DNA of 64,000 nt from Microbacterium sp. LWH11-1.2 (lineage in GTDB: Bacteria > Actinomycetota > Actinomycetes > Actinomycetales > Microbacteriaceae), in NCBI RefSeq assembly GCF_038397745.1, contig NZ_CP151636.1, positions 248,001-312,000 of the forward strand, written 5' to 3'. Both the position numbers and the translations under genes were made by a program. Within the stretch, counting starts at the first letter, position 1. Each line of letters begins with the position of its first letter. Of this stretch, positions 52,449 to 61,652 are shown piece by piece. The notes under the pieces are model-generated. The model had not been told where the DNA came from. It saw only the letters and a program-made list of their open reading frames with translations, and made no database searches.

Positions 52449-53456
52449 TCAGCCGGCGGTCGAGGCGCGCACGACGAGCTCGGGGCGGAATCGCACGTTT
52501 CGCTCGTACTCGCCATCGGGATCGTCGATCGACCGCAGCAGGAGATCGACCGCCGTCTGTCCGATGAGCCGCGCCGGCTGCCGGATCGACGTCAGCGGCA
52601 CGACCGTGGCCGACGCGAAGTCGATGTCGTCGTAGCCGATCAGCGCGATCTCCTCGGGCACGCGCACGCTCCCGAGGATCGTGAGCGCCTGCAGCAGCCC
52701 CACCGCGAGGAGGTCGTTCGCCGCGAACACCGCGTCGGGACGGTGGGCCCCGGCCCTCGCGACGATCGACTCGCCGGCCTCCCGTCCGTGCAGGACGGTC
52801 AGCGCCGGAACCTCGATCACCTCGAGCTCGGCCTCGGGCACCTCGGCGACCGCCCGGCGCGCGCCCGCGAGACGGTTGGCGACTTGGGTGAGCGAACCGG
52901 GGCCGGCGAGGAAGGCGATGCGTCGGCGGCCGATGTCGAGCAGATGCCTCGTGGCCAGGTACCCGCCCTCGACGTCGTCGACGGAGACGGAGCAGAACCC
53001 GCTCCCGGGGATCTCGTGGTCGACCAGGACCACCGGGGTGCCGGCATCGGCGAGCCTCCGGATCCCGGCGACATCGTCGGAGGACGGCGTGATCAGTACC
53101 CCGTTCACCCGCTGCTCGCGGAAGAGATCGAGGTAGCCGTTCTCCCGCGCGGCATCCTCGTCGCTGTTGCCGAGCAGGACCGAGAGGTGGTCCTCGTCCG
53201 CGCGAGCCTCGGCGCCGCGGGCGACGTCGGCGAAGAACGGGTTGCCCGCGTCGAGCACGATGAGCCCGATGCTCCGGCTGCGACCGGCGCGCAGCTGACG
53301 CGCAGCGTCGTTGCGCACGAAGCCGAGCTTCTCGATCGCGTCGCGCACGCGCTGTACGGTGCCCTCGGCGACCTTGTCCGGCCGGTTCAGGACGTTGGAG
53401 ACGGTGCCGACGGAGACGCCGGCGGCCGCGGCCACCTCGCGCACGCTCACTGCCAA
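52449..53456 (-). CDS. LacI-family regulator of the rhamnose genes
   Basis: About 335 residues. The HTH is VREVAAAAGVSVGTVSNVLN with the hinge ARQLRAGRSR, and the effector domain covers about 65-330. The TTG at 53456 is preferred (AGGAAGGGG six bases upstream); a GTG at 53480 would place the ribosome site inside the gene. It sits between two rhamnosidase genes, and TGAAACGATTCA-type operators occur in front of the ABC system 3 and isomerase genes, so it probably represses them until rhamnose or rhamnulose is present. Confidence 0.82.
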   Translation of the reverse strand: MAVSVREVAAAAGVSVGTVSNVLNRPDKVAEGTVQRVRDAIEKLGFVRNDAARQLRAGRSRSIGLIVLDAGNPFFADVARGAEARADEDHLSVLLGNSDEDAARENGYLDLFREQRVNGVLITPSSDDVAGIRRLADAGTPVVLVDHEIPGSGFCSVSVDDVEGGYLATRHLLDIGRRRIAFLAGPGSLTQVANRLAGARRAVAEVPEAELEVIEVPALTVLHGREAGESIVARAGAHRPDAVFAANDLLAVGLLQALTILGSVRVPEEIALIGYDDIDFASATVVPLTSIRQPARLIGQTAVDLLLRSIDDPDGEYERNVRFRPELVVRASTAG

Positions 53457-53513
53457 CGGGTGCCCCTTCCTGTCGTGCACTGTCCGCGAGTGTACGGCAC
53501 GCCGCAGCCCCGC

Positions 53514-56051
53514 CTACTCCTTGTCCTCGGCTCGCCGCGCGCTCACCGCGGTCGAGACCCAACGGTGACTCCCGGAGCCGACGACGTGCCGTCGGCCATC
53601 CGGCAGCACGACATCCGCCTCGGTGTTCGCCGGAACCTGCGCGTCGATCACGACGCCGCCGTCGGAACGCTCCCATCGCACGCGCGCCTCTCCGTACGGG
53701 GTCAGGTGCACGGCCTCGGCGAAGTCGAACCCGTCCAGCGGATGGGGCTCGATCGCGAGACGCGCGTATCCCGGCTCCGCGGGCGCGAGTCCCGCGAGGG
53801 TGCGGTGCAGCCAGTCCGCGATCGCCCCGAGCGCGTAGTGGTTGAACGAGGTCATCTCGCCGGGGTTGATCGTGCCGTCCGGCAGCATCGAGTCCCAGCG
53901 CTCCCAGATCGTCGTCGCCCCCATCGTCACCGGGTACAGCCAGGACGGGTTCTCGGTCTGCGTGAGCAGCCGCTGCGCGACATCGATGTGCCCCGTGCGG
54001 GTGAGGGCGTCCGCGATGATGGGCGTCCCGACGAACCCGGTGCCGATCCGGTGGTCACCCTGCGCGGTGAGCTCCGCCAGCCGGTCGCCCAGAGCCTGCC
54101 GCCGCCCGGGATCCACGATGTCGAACACGATGGCGAGGGAGTAGGCGGTCTGCGCATCGGATGTCATCCGCCCCTCTGCCGAGACGTACGCCTCGAGGAA
54201 GGCGAGCCGCACCTCTTCCGCGATCCGCGCGTACTCCGCCGCGTCGTCGTCTCTGCCGAGCAGCGCGGCCGTCCGCGCGGTGAGGTCGGCGGAGCGGAAC
54301 ACGTAGGCGGTCGCGACGATGTCGGCCGACGTCTTCGCGTCTGCCGGCCGCTCCGGCGGAGCATCCGGGTCCAGCCAGTCCCCGAACTGGAACATCCCCT
54401 CCCACAGCCGCCGCTCGCCGGACAGCCCGACGACGGCATCGGTCCAGCCCTTCATGCTGTCGTACTGCCGTTCGAGCGTCTCGAGGTCGTCGAACCGCTC
54501 ATGCAGGACCCAGGGCACGACGGTCGCGGCGTCGCCCCAGGCCGCAGCCGGCTGCGCCGGCCCGAGCACGTTCGGGACGACGAACGGCACGACGCCGTCG
54601 ACCTGGTCGATCGCGAGATCACGCAGCCAGGAGTCGAGGAATCCGCGTACGTCGTAGAGGAAGCTCGCGGTGGGCGTGAACACCTGGATGTCGCCGGTCC
54701 ACCCGAGTCGCTCGTCACGCTGCGGGCAGTCGGTCGGCACCGACAGGAAGTTGCCGCGAAGACCCCACACGACGTTCTCGTGCAGCCGTCGGACGAGCGG
54801 ATGCGAGGTGTCGAACCACCCGGTGCGCTCCATGTCGCTGTGGATCACGACGGCCGTGACGTCGGACGGATCGAAGGCACCCGGCCAGCCGTCGATCTCG
54901 GCGTAGCGGAATCCGTGGAAGGTGAACTCGGGCTCCCACACCTCGACACCCCCTCCGGCCAGCGTGTACCGGTCGGTGGCGGCGGCGGCGCGCAGCGGAC
55001 GCGTGCCGAGCTCACCGTGCTCCAGCACCTCCGCATGCCGCAGGGTGACCACCTGTCCCGCCTCGCCGTCGACCCGGATGCGCAGCCGCCCGACGAGGTT
55101 CTGCCCGAAGTCCACCACCGTCCTCCCGGAGGGTGTCGTGATGACCTCGACGACCGGGAGCTCCTCGATCCGCCGGACGAACGGCGAGACGCGGGCGCCC
55201 GGCACCGGCACGTCCTCGACCACCGCGACCGGCGCCCACGCCGACGCGGCGAGGCGGGCGTCGTGCTCCTCCCCGGCATACAGGCCGCTGGCCGTGATCG
55301 GGCCGGGGGCGCTCTGCCAGTCGGCATCCGTCACGATCGTCTCGGTGCGCCCGTCGGCGTATTCGATGACGAGCTGCGCGGCGAAACGGGGCTGATCGCC
55401 GTAGACCGTGGCCGCCTCGTCGCGGAAGCCGTAGCGTTCCGTCGCCCACGCTCCCGCGAGTCGCACCGCGATGGTGTTCTCGCCCGCAGAGAGCAGTCCG
55501 GTGACGTCGGTCGTCTCGTGCACCGTGCGGGCCTGGAACGGCGTCCATCCCGGCTTCAGCAGCTGGTCGTCGACATCGACGCCGTTGATCGACACCTGAT
55601 AGACGCCGACCGCCGTCGCATACAGCGTGGCGCGACGCACGTCACCGTCGAGCGCGACCACGCGTCGCAGCTCGGCCGGCTCCGCCGAGGATGCGGGGGC
55701 CGCGACGCCGACGCTCTTCGCCTGCCACTCCCCGCCGGCGAGGAAGCCCGCGACGATGCGCCGCGGGGCGCTCCACTCCGACACCGCACCGTCGGCACCG
55801 GTCACGCGCACGCGCAGCTGCACCTCCTCGCGCGGACGCAGCGGGCGGAACGGCCAGCGGATGCGGACCGACTCCCGTCCGCTGACGACGTGCGTCTGCA
55901 CGCCGTCGCCGGTGAGTTCGAGCTCCGCGGCATCCTGCGTCCATCCCGGCACGGAGGCCTCGGTCGCCCAGCTGATCGCCGGAGCGGCCACGGCGACCGC
56001 ATCGCTGCGGTACGGCGCGTCCACGTCGACGCGCGCCACTGTCAGAGTCAT
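53514..56051 (-). CDS. GH78 alpha-L-rhamnosidase 2
   Basis: An 845-residue family 78 enzyme with the same layout as the one at 49779. The catalytic signature TDCPQRDERLGWTGD is present, with MTSFNHYALGAIADWLHR near the C-terminal barrel. The two proteins are clearly paralogous but diverged through most of their length, which suggests different linkages or aglycones. The ATG at 56051 has GGGAAG just upstream; the ATG at 56066 would place that site inside the gene. No signal peptide. Confidence 0.9.
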   Translation of the reverse strand: MTLTVARVDVDAPYRSDAVAVAAPAISWATEASVPGWTQDAAELELTGDGVQTHVVSGRESVRIRWPFRPLRPREEVQLRVRVTGADGAVSEWSAPRRIVAGFLAGGEWQAKSVGVAAPASSAEPAELRRVVALDGDVRRATLYATAVGVYQVSINGVDVDDQLLKPGWTPFQARTVHETTDVTGLLSAGENTIAVRLAGAWATERYGFRDEAATVYGDQPRFAAQLVIEYADGRTETIVTDADWQSAPGPITASGLYAGEEHDARLAASAWAPVAVVEDVPVPGARVSPFVRRIEELPVVEVITTPSGRTVVDFGQNLVGRLRIRVDGEAGQVVTLRHAEVLEHGELGTRPLRAAAATDRYTLAGGGVEVWEPEFTFHGFRYAEIDGWPGAFDPSDVTAVVIHSDMERTGWFDTSHPLVRRLHENVVWGLRGNFLSVPTDCPQRDERLGWTGDIQVFTPTASFLYDVRGFLDSWLRDLAIDQVDGVVPFVVPNVLGPAQPAAAWGDAATVVPWVLHERFDDLETLERQYDSMKGWTDAVVGLSGERRLWEGMFQFGDWLDPDAPPERPADAKTSADIVATAYVFRSADLTARTAALLGRDDDAAEYARIAEEVRLAFLEAYVSAEGRMTSDAQTAYSLAIVFDIVDPGRRQALGDRLAELTAQGDHRIGTGFVGTPIIADALTRTGHIDVAQRLLTQTENPSWLYPVTMGATTIWERWDSMLPDGTINPGEMTSFNHYALGAIADWLHRTLAGLAPAEPGYARLAIEPHPLDGFDFAEAVHLTPYGEARVRWERSDGGVVIDAQVPANTEADVVLPDGRRHVVGSGSHRWVSTAVSARRAEDKE

Positions 56052-56123
56052 TCTTCCCGCCTTCATCTCAGGTCACGGTCATCATTCCCCGCGTGCGCTT
56101 CATCGCGGCACACGAGTCGATCC

Positions 56124-56135
56124 TGAAACGATTCA
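56124..56135. promoter_or_regulatory. LacI-type operator TGAAACGATTCA (upstream of GH78-2)
   Basis: This 12-base site is identical to the one at 60389-60400. It lies 72 bases upstream of the rhamnosidase 2 start and 217 before the binding-protein gene, in the 289-base divergent region 56052-56340. Confidence 0.65.
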
Positions 56136-56222
56136 TGATCCGATGTCAAGGTCCGGATGCCGAGCGACGCCGCAGCGCCCGTCCGGAGCCGGAGGCAGGT
56201 TCTGACGATTCGGTGACAATCG

Positions 56223-56272
56223 TTGACTCTCACTCCGGATCGTCGTACGGTACCGACGTTGAATGGTTTCAA
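56223..56272 (+). promoter_or_regulatory. Promoter and operator of ABC system 3
   Basis: TTGACT (56223-56228) and TACGGT (56246-56251) are 17 bases apart. The operator TTGAATGGTTTCAA (56259-56272) lies at the expected start of transcription, where a LacI-type repressor would block initiation. Confidence 0.65.
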
Positions 56273-56340
56273 CCCTTCGACGCCGAACGCTCTCAGTGCA
56301 GAGATCGTCACAAGAGTCAGCTTTTACATGGAGGTAAAGG

Positions 56341-57657
56341 ATGGACAACACCCGTAGTCGAAGGGTTCTCCTCGCCGCAGCAGGCGTCGCAGCCCTCGCC
56401 GTCCCGCTCGCCGCCTGCAGCACGGGCGGAGGAGGCGAGAGCGCCGACGGCAGCGTCGAGATCACCTTCCTCGTCCCGAACGCGGGGACGAACGTCGAAT
56501 CCGCCGAGGCCATGATCGCGGCCTTCGAGGAGGAGAACGCCGACATCACCGTCAAGGTGGAGTCCCAGCCGGCCGGCACCGAGGGCGACAACCTCATGAA
56601 GACCAAGCTCGCCACGGGCGAGATGGCCGACGTGTTCTGGTACAACTCCGGTTCGCTGTTCCAGGCGCTGAACCCGGACCAGAACCTCGCCCCGCTCACC
56701 GACGAATCCTGGGTCGGCGACATGCAGGACACCATGAAGGCCGTGGTCGAGACCGAGAACGGCGTCTACGGCGCACCGTTCGGCGCGACCCAGGCCGGTG
56801 CCGTCGTCTACAACAAGAAGATCTACGCCGATCTCGGCCTCGAGGTCCCGACGTCGTGGGACGAGTTCGCGTCCAACAACGCCGCGATCAAGGCGGCAGG
56901 CATCACCCCGGTCATCCAGACGTACGGCGACACGTGGACCAGCCAGCTGTTCGTGCTCGGCGACTTCGGCAACGTGCTCGCGCAGGATGCCGATTGGGGC
57001 AGCGAGTACACGGCCGGCGAGCGCAAGTACGTCGACGAGCCCGCGCTGGCCGGCTTCGCCAACCAGCAGGAGGGATTCGAAGAGGGCTGGTGGAACGAGG
57101 ACTTCGCGTCCGCCCTTTACGACGACGGAGCGCGGATGGTGGCGACCGGCGAGGGCGCGCACTACCCGATCCTCACCGGGATCGTCTCGACGTTCCAGCA
57201 GAACTTCCCCGACCAGATCGAGGATGTCGGCGTCTTCCCGCTGCCGGCGCAGAAGGCCGAGGACACCAAGCTGACCGTCTGGCTCCCGAACGCGGTGTAC
57301 GTGCCGAAGACCACCGAGGGCGCACAGCTCGAGGCGGCGAAGAAGTTCGTCGCGTTCATCAACTCGCCGGCCGGCTGCGACGTGCAGAACACCGCGATGG
57401 TCCCCTCCGGACCCTACGCGATCAGCACCTGCGAGCTCGGCGACGACGTGCCCGGCCTGCTGAAGGACATGCAGGTGTACTTCGACGAGGACAACACGAA
57501 CCCCGCCCTCGAGTTCCTCTCCCCCATCAAGGGACCGAACCTCGAGAACATCACGGTCGAGGTCGGCAGCGGCATCCGCTCCGCCGAGGACGGCGCCGCA
57601 CTCTACGACGAGGACGTGAAGAAGCAGGCCCAGCAGCTGGGTCTCGACGGCTGGTGA
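56341..57657 (+). CDS. Sugar ABC transporter substrate-binding lipoprotein, system 3
   Basis: A 438-residue MalE-like lipoprotein. The signal peptide has lipobox PLAAC (Cys about 26). Mature motifs are GAVVYNKKIYADLGLEVPTS (VYNKKIYADLGL), PTSWDEFASNNAAIKAAG and YDDGARMVATGEGAHYP. A good GGAGG lies upstream of the ATG. Together with the rhamnosidases and rhamnose genes it probably captures rhamnose-containing glycosides or oligosaccharides. Confidence 0.9.
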   Translation: MDNTRSRRVLLAAAGVAALAVPLAACSTGGGGESADGSVEITFLVPNAGTNVESAEAMIAAFEEENADITVKVESQPAGTEGDNLMKTKLATGEMADVFWYNSGSLFQALNPDQNLAPLTDESWVGDMQDTMKAVVETENGVYGAPFGATQAGAVVYNKKIYADLGLEVPTSWDEFASNNAAIKAAGITPVIQTYGDTWTSQLFVLGDFGNVLAQDADWGSEYTAGERKYVDEPALAGFANQQEGFEEGWWNEDFASALYDDGARMVATGEGAHYPILTGIVSTFQQNFPDQIEDVGVFPLPAQKAEDTKLTVWLPNAVYVPKTTEGAQLEAAKKFVAFINSPAGCDVQNTAMVPSGPYAISTCELGDDVPGLLKDMQVYFDEDNTNPALEFLSPIKGPNLENITVEVGSGIRSAEDGAALYDEDVKKQAQQLGLDGW

Positions 57658-57673
57658 TCGCCGACTGATCCCG

Positions 57674-57703
57674 GGGTGCGGGCCCTGCACGGGGCCCGCA
57701 CCC
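57674..57703 (+). promoter_or_regulatory. Intercistronic hairpin, ABC system 3
   Basis: A perfect 12-bp stem (GGGTGCGGGCCC, 57674-57685, with 57692-57703) and a 6-base loop lie between the binding-protein stop and the first permease, matching the position of the hairpins in systems 1 and 2. Confidence 0.75.
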
Positions 57704-57729
57704 GCCGACCTCACTCGACGGAGAGACCC

Positions 57730-58641
57730 ATGACCGCCATCGCGACGCCACCCGCCGCCAAGACCTCGCCCCGGGGGCGAAAGGGAATCAGGAGCTCCTA
57801 CCCGACGTGGTTCTATATCCCGTCGGCGGTGCTCTACATCGTCCTGTTCGCCATCCCGACCTTCGCCTCGTTCTACTTCAGCCTCACCCGCTGGTCGCTG
57901 TTCGACATCCAGTTCATCGGCTTCGACAACTACGTCCAGTTCTTCACCGAGCCCATGCTCGTGCAGGGCTTCGTCAACACGTTCGTCTACGGGTTCGTGA
58001 CCTCCGCCCTGAAGGTGGTCCTCGGGCTCGGACTCGCGCTGCTGCTGACGGGCTCCATCCTCGGCCGCGGCTACCTGCGGTCGACGATCTTCTTCCCGGT
58101 CCTGGTCTCCACCGTCGGGATCGGCATCACGTTCAAGGTGCTGATGGATCCGTTCGACGGTCTCATCAACCAGAGCCTGTCGCTCATCGGCGTCGAGGGG
58201 CCCGGGTGGCTCACCGATCCGGCCTGGGCGCTCATGTCCGTCGCGCTCGTCGATGTCTGGAAGGGCGTGGGCATCGCGACGCTCATCTTCATCGCCGGCC
58301 TCGTCGCGATCCCGCAGGAGTACTTCGAGGCGGCCAAGGTCGACGGCGCCGGAGCCTGGCAGCGATTCAAGAACATCACGCTCCCGCTCGTGCAGCCCGC
58401 GACCGCGACCGTCATCCTGCTGTCGCTGATCGGCGGACTGCGGTCCTTCGAGCTCATCTGGGCCATGACCAAGGGCGGCCCCGGCTTCACCAGCGACGTG
58501 ATCGCCTCGGTCATCTACAAGCAGTACCAGGCGGGCTTCTACGGTCTGTCCACCGCGGGCAACGTGGTGCTCTTCCTGGTGGTCACCGCGATCATCGTGC
58601 CGATCCAGTACATCCTCAACAAGAGGCAGGTGGAGCAATGA
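57730..58641 (+). CDS. Sugar ABC transporter permease (MalF type), system 3
   Basis: A 303-residue CUT1 permease. The ATG at 57730 follows a GGAGAG. The first helix is WFYIPSAVLYIVLFAIPTFA and the EAA loop is EYFEAAKVDGAGAWQRFKNI. Its stop overlaps the partner start by four bases. Confidence 0.9.
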   Translation: MTAIATPPAAKTSPRGRKGIRSSYPTWFYIPSAVLYIVLFAIPTFASFYFSLTRWSLFDIQFIGFDNYVQFFTEPMLVQGFVNTFVYGFVTSALKVVLGLGLALLLTGSILGRGYLRSTIFFPVLVSTVGIGITFKVLMDPFDGLINQSLSLIGVEGPGWLTDPAWALMSVALVDVWKGVGIATLIFIAGLVAIPQEYFEAAKVDGAGAWQRFKNITLPLVQPATATVILLSLIGGLRSFELIWAMTKGGPGFTSDVIASVIYKQYQAGFYGLSTAGNVVLFLVVTAIIVPIQYILNKRQVEQ

Positions 58642-59549
58642 CCCTCACCCGCACCATCACGACGGCCGGTGCGTCGAAGGCGAGGATCCGTCGCCAGGAC
58701 CGCCGTCCGATGACCCCACGGCGGTTCCTCAGCCGCTACGTGGTGGGGATCATCGCGATCATCGCGTCGATCATCGTCTTCATCGTCCCGTTCGCGTTCA
58801 TCGTGCTCACGGCGGCGAAGAACCCGGCAGAGGCCTCGCTGTTCGAGTTCTCGCTGCCGGCGCAGGGCTGGTACCTGTGGGAGAACGTCGTCACGGTCCT
58901 CGAGACCCGCGACTGGATGCTCGTGCGCGCGTTCATCAACTCGACGGTTCTCACCGTGGCGAGCGTCGCGATCATGGTGGTCTTCGCCGCCATGGTCGGG
59001 TACATCCTGCAGCGCCGCAAGTCGCGCTGGAACCACGTGATCAACGTCTTCGTGCTGGCCGGCCTCATCGTCCCGCCCGCCGTGGTGCCGACGATCTGGG
59101 TTCTGCAGGGCATCGGGCTCTTCAAGACCATGCCGGGCATGATCCTCATCGAGGCGACGTTCGGCCTGAGCTTCTGCATCCTGCTGTTCCGCGCGTTCAT
59201 CTCGACGATCCCGCGCGAGCTCGACGAGGCGGCGGTGATCGACGGCGCAGGTCCCCTGCGACTCTTCTTCACGGTCGTGATGCCGCTGCTCAAGCCCGTC
59301 GCGATCACGGTGATCGTGGTGCAGTCCGTCGCGGTGTTCAACGACTTCACCGGACCGCTCTACTTCCTGCCCGGCGATGCGAACGCCACCGTGCAGCTGA
59401 CGCTCTACAACTTCCAGAGCCAGAGTCTGAGCCAGTGGAACCTGCTGTTCATGAACATCCTGCTCATCACCATCCCGCCGCTGGTCATGTACATCTTCTT
59501 CAACCGGCAGATCGTGGCGGGCATGACGAGCGGCGCCGTCAAGGGCTGA
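58638..59549 (+). CDS. Sugar ABC transporter permease (MalG type), system 3
   Basis: A 303-residue CUT1 permease starting at the ATG that overlaps the previous stop (ATGA). It has six predicted helices and the EAA loop ELDEAAVIDGAGPLRLFFTV, ending FNRQIVAGMTSGAVKG. A longer open frame upstream is only the shadow of the MalF-type gene. Confidence 0.9.
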   Translation: MTLTRTITTAGASKARIRRQDRRPMTPRRFLSRYVVGIIAIIASIIVFIVPFAFIVLTAAKNPAEASLFEFSLPAQGWYLWENVVTVLETRDWMLVRAFINSTVLTVASVAIMVVFAAMVGYILQRRKSRWNHVINVFVLAGLIVPPAVVPTIWVLQGIGLFKTMPGMILIEATFGLSFCILLFRAFISTIPRELDEAAVIDGAGPLRLFFTVVMPLLKPVAITVIVVQSVAVFNDFTGPLYFLPGDANATVQLTLYNFQSQSLSQWNLLFMNILLITIPPLVMYIFFNRQIVAGMTSGAVKG

Positions 59550-59555
59550 CCGGTG

Positions 59556-60338
59556 TCAGAAGTACTCCGCCGGCGTCGTGCCGCGCAGCCACGCGAGCTC
59601 GTTGTCGCGGATGAAGATCGAGAGGGATTCATCGCGCGTCTGGCCGCCGCCCAGCCAGTCGTCCAGGATCGTCGTCAGCGCCTCCGCGGATGCCGTGGAC
59701 GGCTCGGCGACCAGGCGGTCCCAGGCCGCGACGAATCCGTCGACGCTGGGCACCTCCCGGACCAGTCGGTGGATGTACTTCGGCCCCGGCATCAGCCGGT
59801 GGTCGGCCGCGATCGCGGCGCGCGCCGCCGCGAACGCCAGGTGCACGGCCGCGTGCTGGAGCAGGAAGGGGTCGTCGCGCTCCTCGGCCTGCCGGAGGAA
59901 GTATCCGCCGTGCAGGTGCGCCTGGGCGATGTGCGAGCTGACGCGGCCCGCCCAGACCTCGTCGTCGAGGGCGCTGACCGCCTGGACGAGGGGCTCCAGC
60001 TCATCGGTGCGGGTGAACGCGACGCGCGCTCCGGCGAACGACGCCCTGGTGGGGTCGTCGGCACGATCGACCGCCGTGCGCAGATAGGCGAGGTCGGCGA
60101 GCTTCACGTCGATGTACGAACCCGGGTAGTCCACGCCATGGCGATCGATCCACGCCCATCGGTCTTCGGCGCCGGCATGGGCGAACGCCTCCTCGGTGAC
60201 GACGAGGTAGACGTCGACATCCGAGTCGTCCCGCTCCGTCCCCCGCGCCAGCGAGCCGATGAGGACCACGCCGAGGACCTGCGGGTCGGCGGCCACCTGC
60301 GCGACGTACGCGGACAGCGCGCGTTCCTGATGTTCCAT
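59556..60338 (-). CDS. Nucleotidyltransferase-domain protein
   Basis: A 260-residue protein with a minimal nucleotidyltransferase motif, GSLARGTERDDSDVDV (28-43), including G28-S29 and D40/D42. A helical C-terminal half (about 110-255) resembles substrate-binding regions of aminoglycoside-type transferases. The family adds nucleotides to small molecules, proteins or RNA. It starts at the ATG at 60338 and is divergent from the rhamnose isomerase, sharing a 107-base region with a LacI-type site, so it may be co-regulated. No link to sugar metabolism is known. Confidence 0.7.
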   Translation of the reverse strand: MEHQERALSAYVAQVAADPQVLGVVLIGSLARGTERDDSDVDVYLVVTEEAFAHAGAEDRWAWIDRHGVDYPGSYIDVKLADLAYLRTAVDRADDPTRASFAGARVAFTRTDELEPLVQAVSALDDEVWAGRVSSHIAQAHLHGGYFLRQAEERDDPFLLQHAAVHLAFAAARAAIAADHRLMPGPKYIHRLVREVPSVDGFVAAWDRLVAEPSTASAEALTTILDDWLGGGQTRDESLSIFIRDNELAWLRGTTPAEYF

Positions 60339-60359
60339 AGCGACACCGTATCGCCGCAG

Positions 60360-60400
60360 TTGCGGAGTCCTTTCATCCGTCCTATTGTTGAAACGATTCA
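60360..60400 (+). promoter_or_regulatory. Promoter and LacI-type operator of the rhamnose operon
   Basis: TTGCGG (60360-60365) and TATTGT (60383-60388) are 17 bases apart. The operator TGAAACGATTCA (60389-60400) directly follows the -10, over the transcription start, and is identical to the site at 56124. Confidence 0.7.
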
Positions 60401-60445
60401 TTACGCGGTCGACGTCGACCGCGCCGACACCGAAGGCAGCGCCTC

Positions 60446-61612
60446 ATGAGCATCCTCTCGACCGACAATCTCGCCGCTCTCGAGCAGCAGGGCATCGAGC
60501 TCCCCAGCTGGGCGTTCGGCAACTCCGGCACCCGCTTCAAGGTGTTCGGCACGCCGGGCACGCCGCGCGATCCGTGGGAGAAGATCGCGGATGCCGCGCA
60601 GGTGAACGCCTACACCGCCCTCGCTCCCTCGGTCGCGCTGCACATCCCGTGGGACCTCGTCGACTCCTTCGACGACCTGCGCAAGCACGCGGAGGACCAC
60701 GGCGTCGCGCTCGGCACCATCAACTCCAACACGTTCCAGGACGACGACTACAAGTTCGGCGCCCTCACGCACGAGGACGCGGCGATCCGGCAGAAGGCGA
60801 TCGACCACCACCTCGCCTGCATCGACGTCATGGACGCCACCGGCAGCCGCGACCTCAAGATCTGGCTCGCCGAGGGGTCGAACTACCCGGGTCAGGCCGA
60901 CCTCCGCGGACGCCAGGACCGCCTGCAGGAGTCGCTGCAGAAGATCTACGACCGCCTCGGCGACGACCAGCGCCTCGTGCTGGAGTACAAGTTCTTCGAG
61001 CCGGCTTTCTACCACACCGACGTCCCCGACTGGGGCACGTCCTACGCCCAGGTGAGCGCGCTCGGCGACAAGGCCATGGTCTGCCTCGACACCGGGCACC
61101 ACGCGCCCGGCACCAACATCGAGTTCATCGTGATGCAGCTGCTGCGCCTCGGCAAGCTCGGGTCGTTCGACTTCAACTCCCGCTTCTACGCCGACGACGA
61201 CCTGATCGTCGGCGCGGCCGATCCGTTCCAGCTGTTCCGCATCCTCTTCGAGGTCATCCGCGGCGGCGGGTTGAACAACCCGGATGTCGCGTTCATGCTC
61301 GACCAGTGCCACAACGTCGAGGACAAGATCCCCGGCCAGATCCGCTCGGTGCTGAACGTGCAGGAGATGACGGCCCGCGCGCTGCTCGTCGACCGCGACG
61401 CTCTGACCTCGGCGCAGAAGTCCGGCGACGTCCTCGCCGCGAACGCCGTCTTCATGGACGCGTTCTACACCGACGTGCGTCCGGCCCTGGCCGAGTGGCG
61501 CGAGTCGCGCGGCCTCGCCGGCGACCCGATGGCCGCGTACGCGGCATCCGGCTACCAGCAGAAGATCGCCGCCGATCGCGTGGGCGGCGTGCAGGCCGGC
61601 TGGGGCGCCTGA
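60446..61612 (+). CDS. rhaI: L-rhamnose isomerase (RhaI type)
   Basis: A 388-residue metal-dependent TIM-barrel isomerase that converts L-rhamnose to L-rhamnulose. The family motifs are SVALHIPWD, NSNTFQDDDYKFGALTH, LEYKFFEP (metal Glu), CLDTGHHAPGTNIE (metal Asp) and FDFNSRFYADDDL. It resembles the Pseudomonas stutzeri-type enzymes more than E. coli RhaA. It is first in the operon isomerase, aldolase/dehydrogenase, kinase. Confidence 0.88.
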   Translation: MSILSTDNLAALEQQGIELPSWAFGNSGTRFKVFGTPGTPRDPWEKIADAAQVNAYTALAPSVALHIPWDLVDSFDDLRKHAEDHGVALGTINSNTFQDDDYKFGALTHEDAAIRQKAIDHHLACIDVMDATGSRDLKIWLAEGSNYPGQADLRGRQDRLQESLQKIYDRLGDDQRLVLEYKFFEPAFYHTDVPDWGTSYAQVSALGDKAMVCLDTGHHAPGTNIEFIVMQLLRLGKLGSFDFNSRFYADDDLIVGAADPFQLFRILFEVIRGGGLNNPDVAFMLDQCHNVEDKIPGQIRSVLNVQEMTARALLVDRDALTSAQKSGDVLAANAVFMDAFYTDVRPALAEWRESRGLAGDPMAAYAASGYQQKIAADRVGGVQAGWGA

Positions 61613-61652
61613 GCGCCCCGCCCATCGACCCTTCGAACCGAGGAAAAGACTG

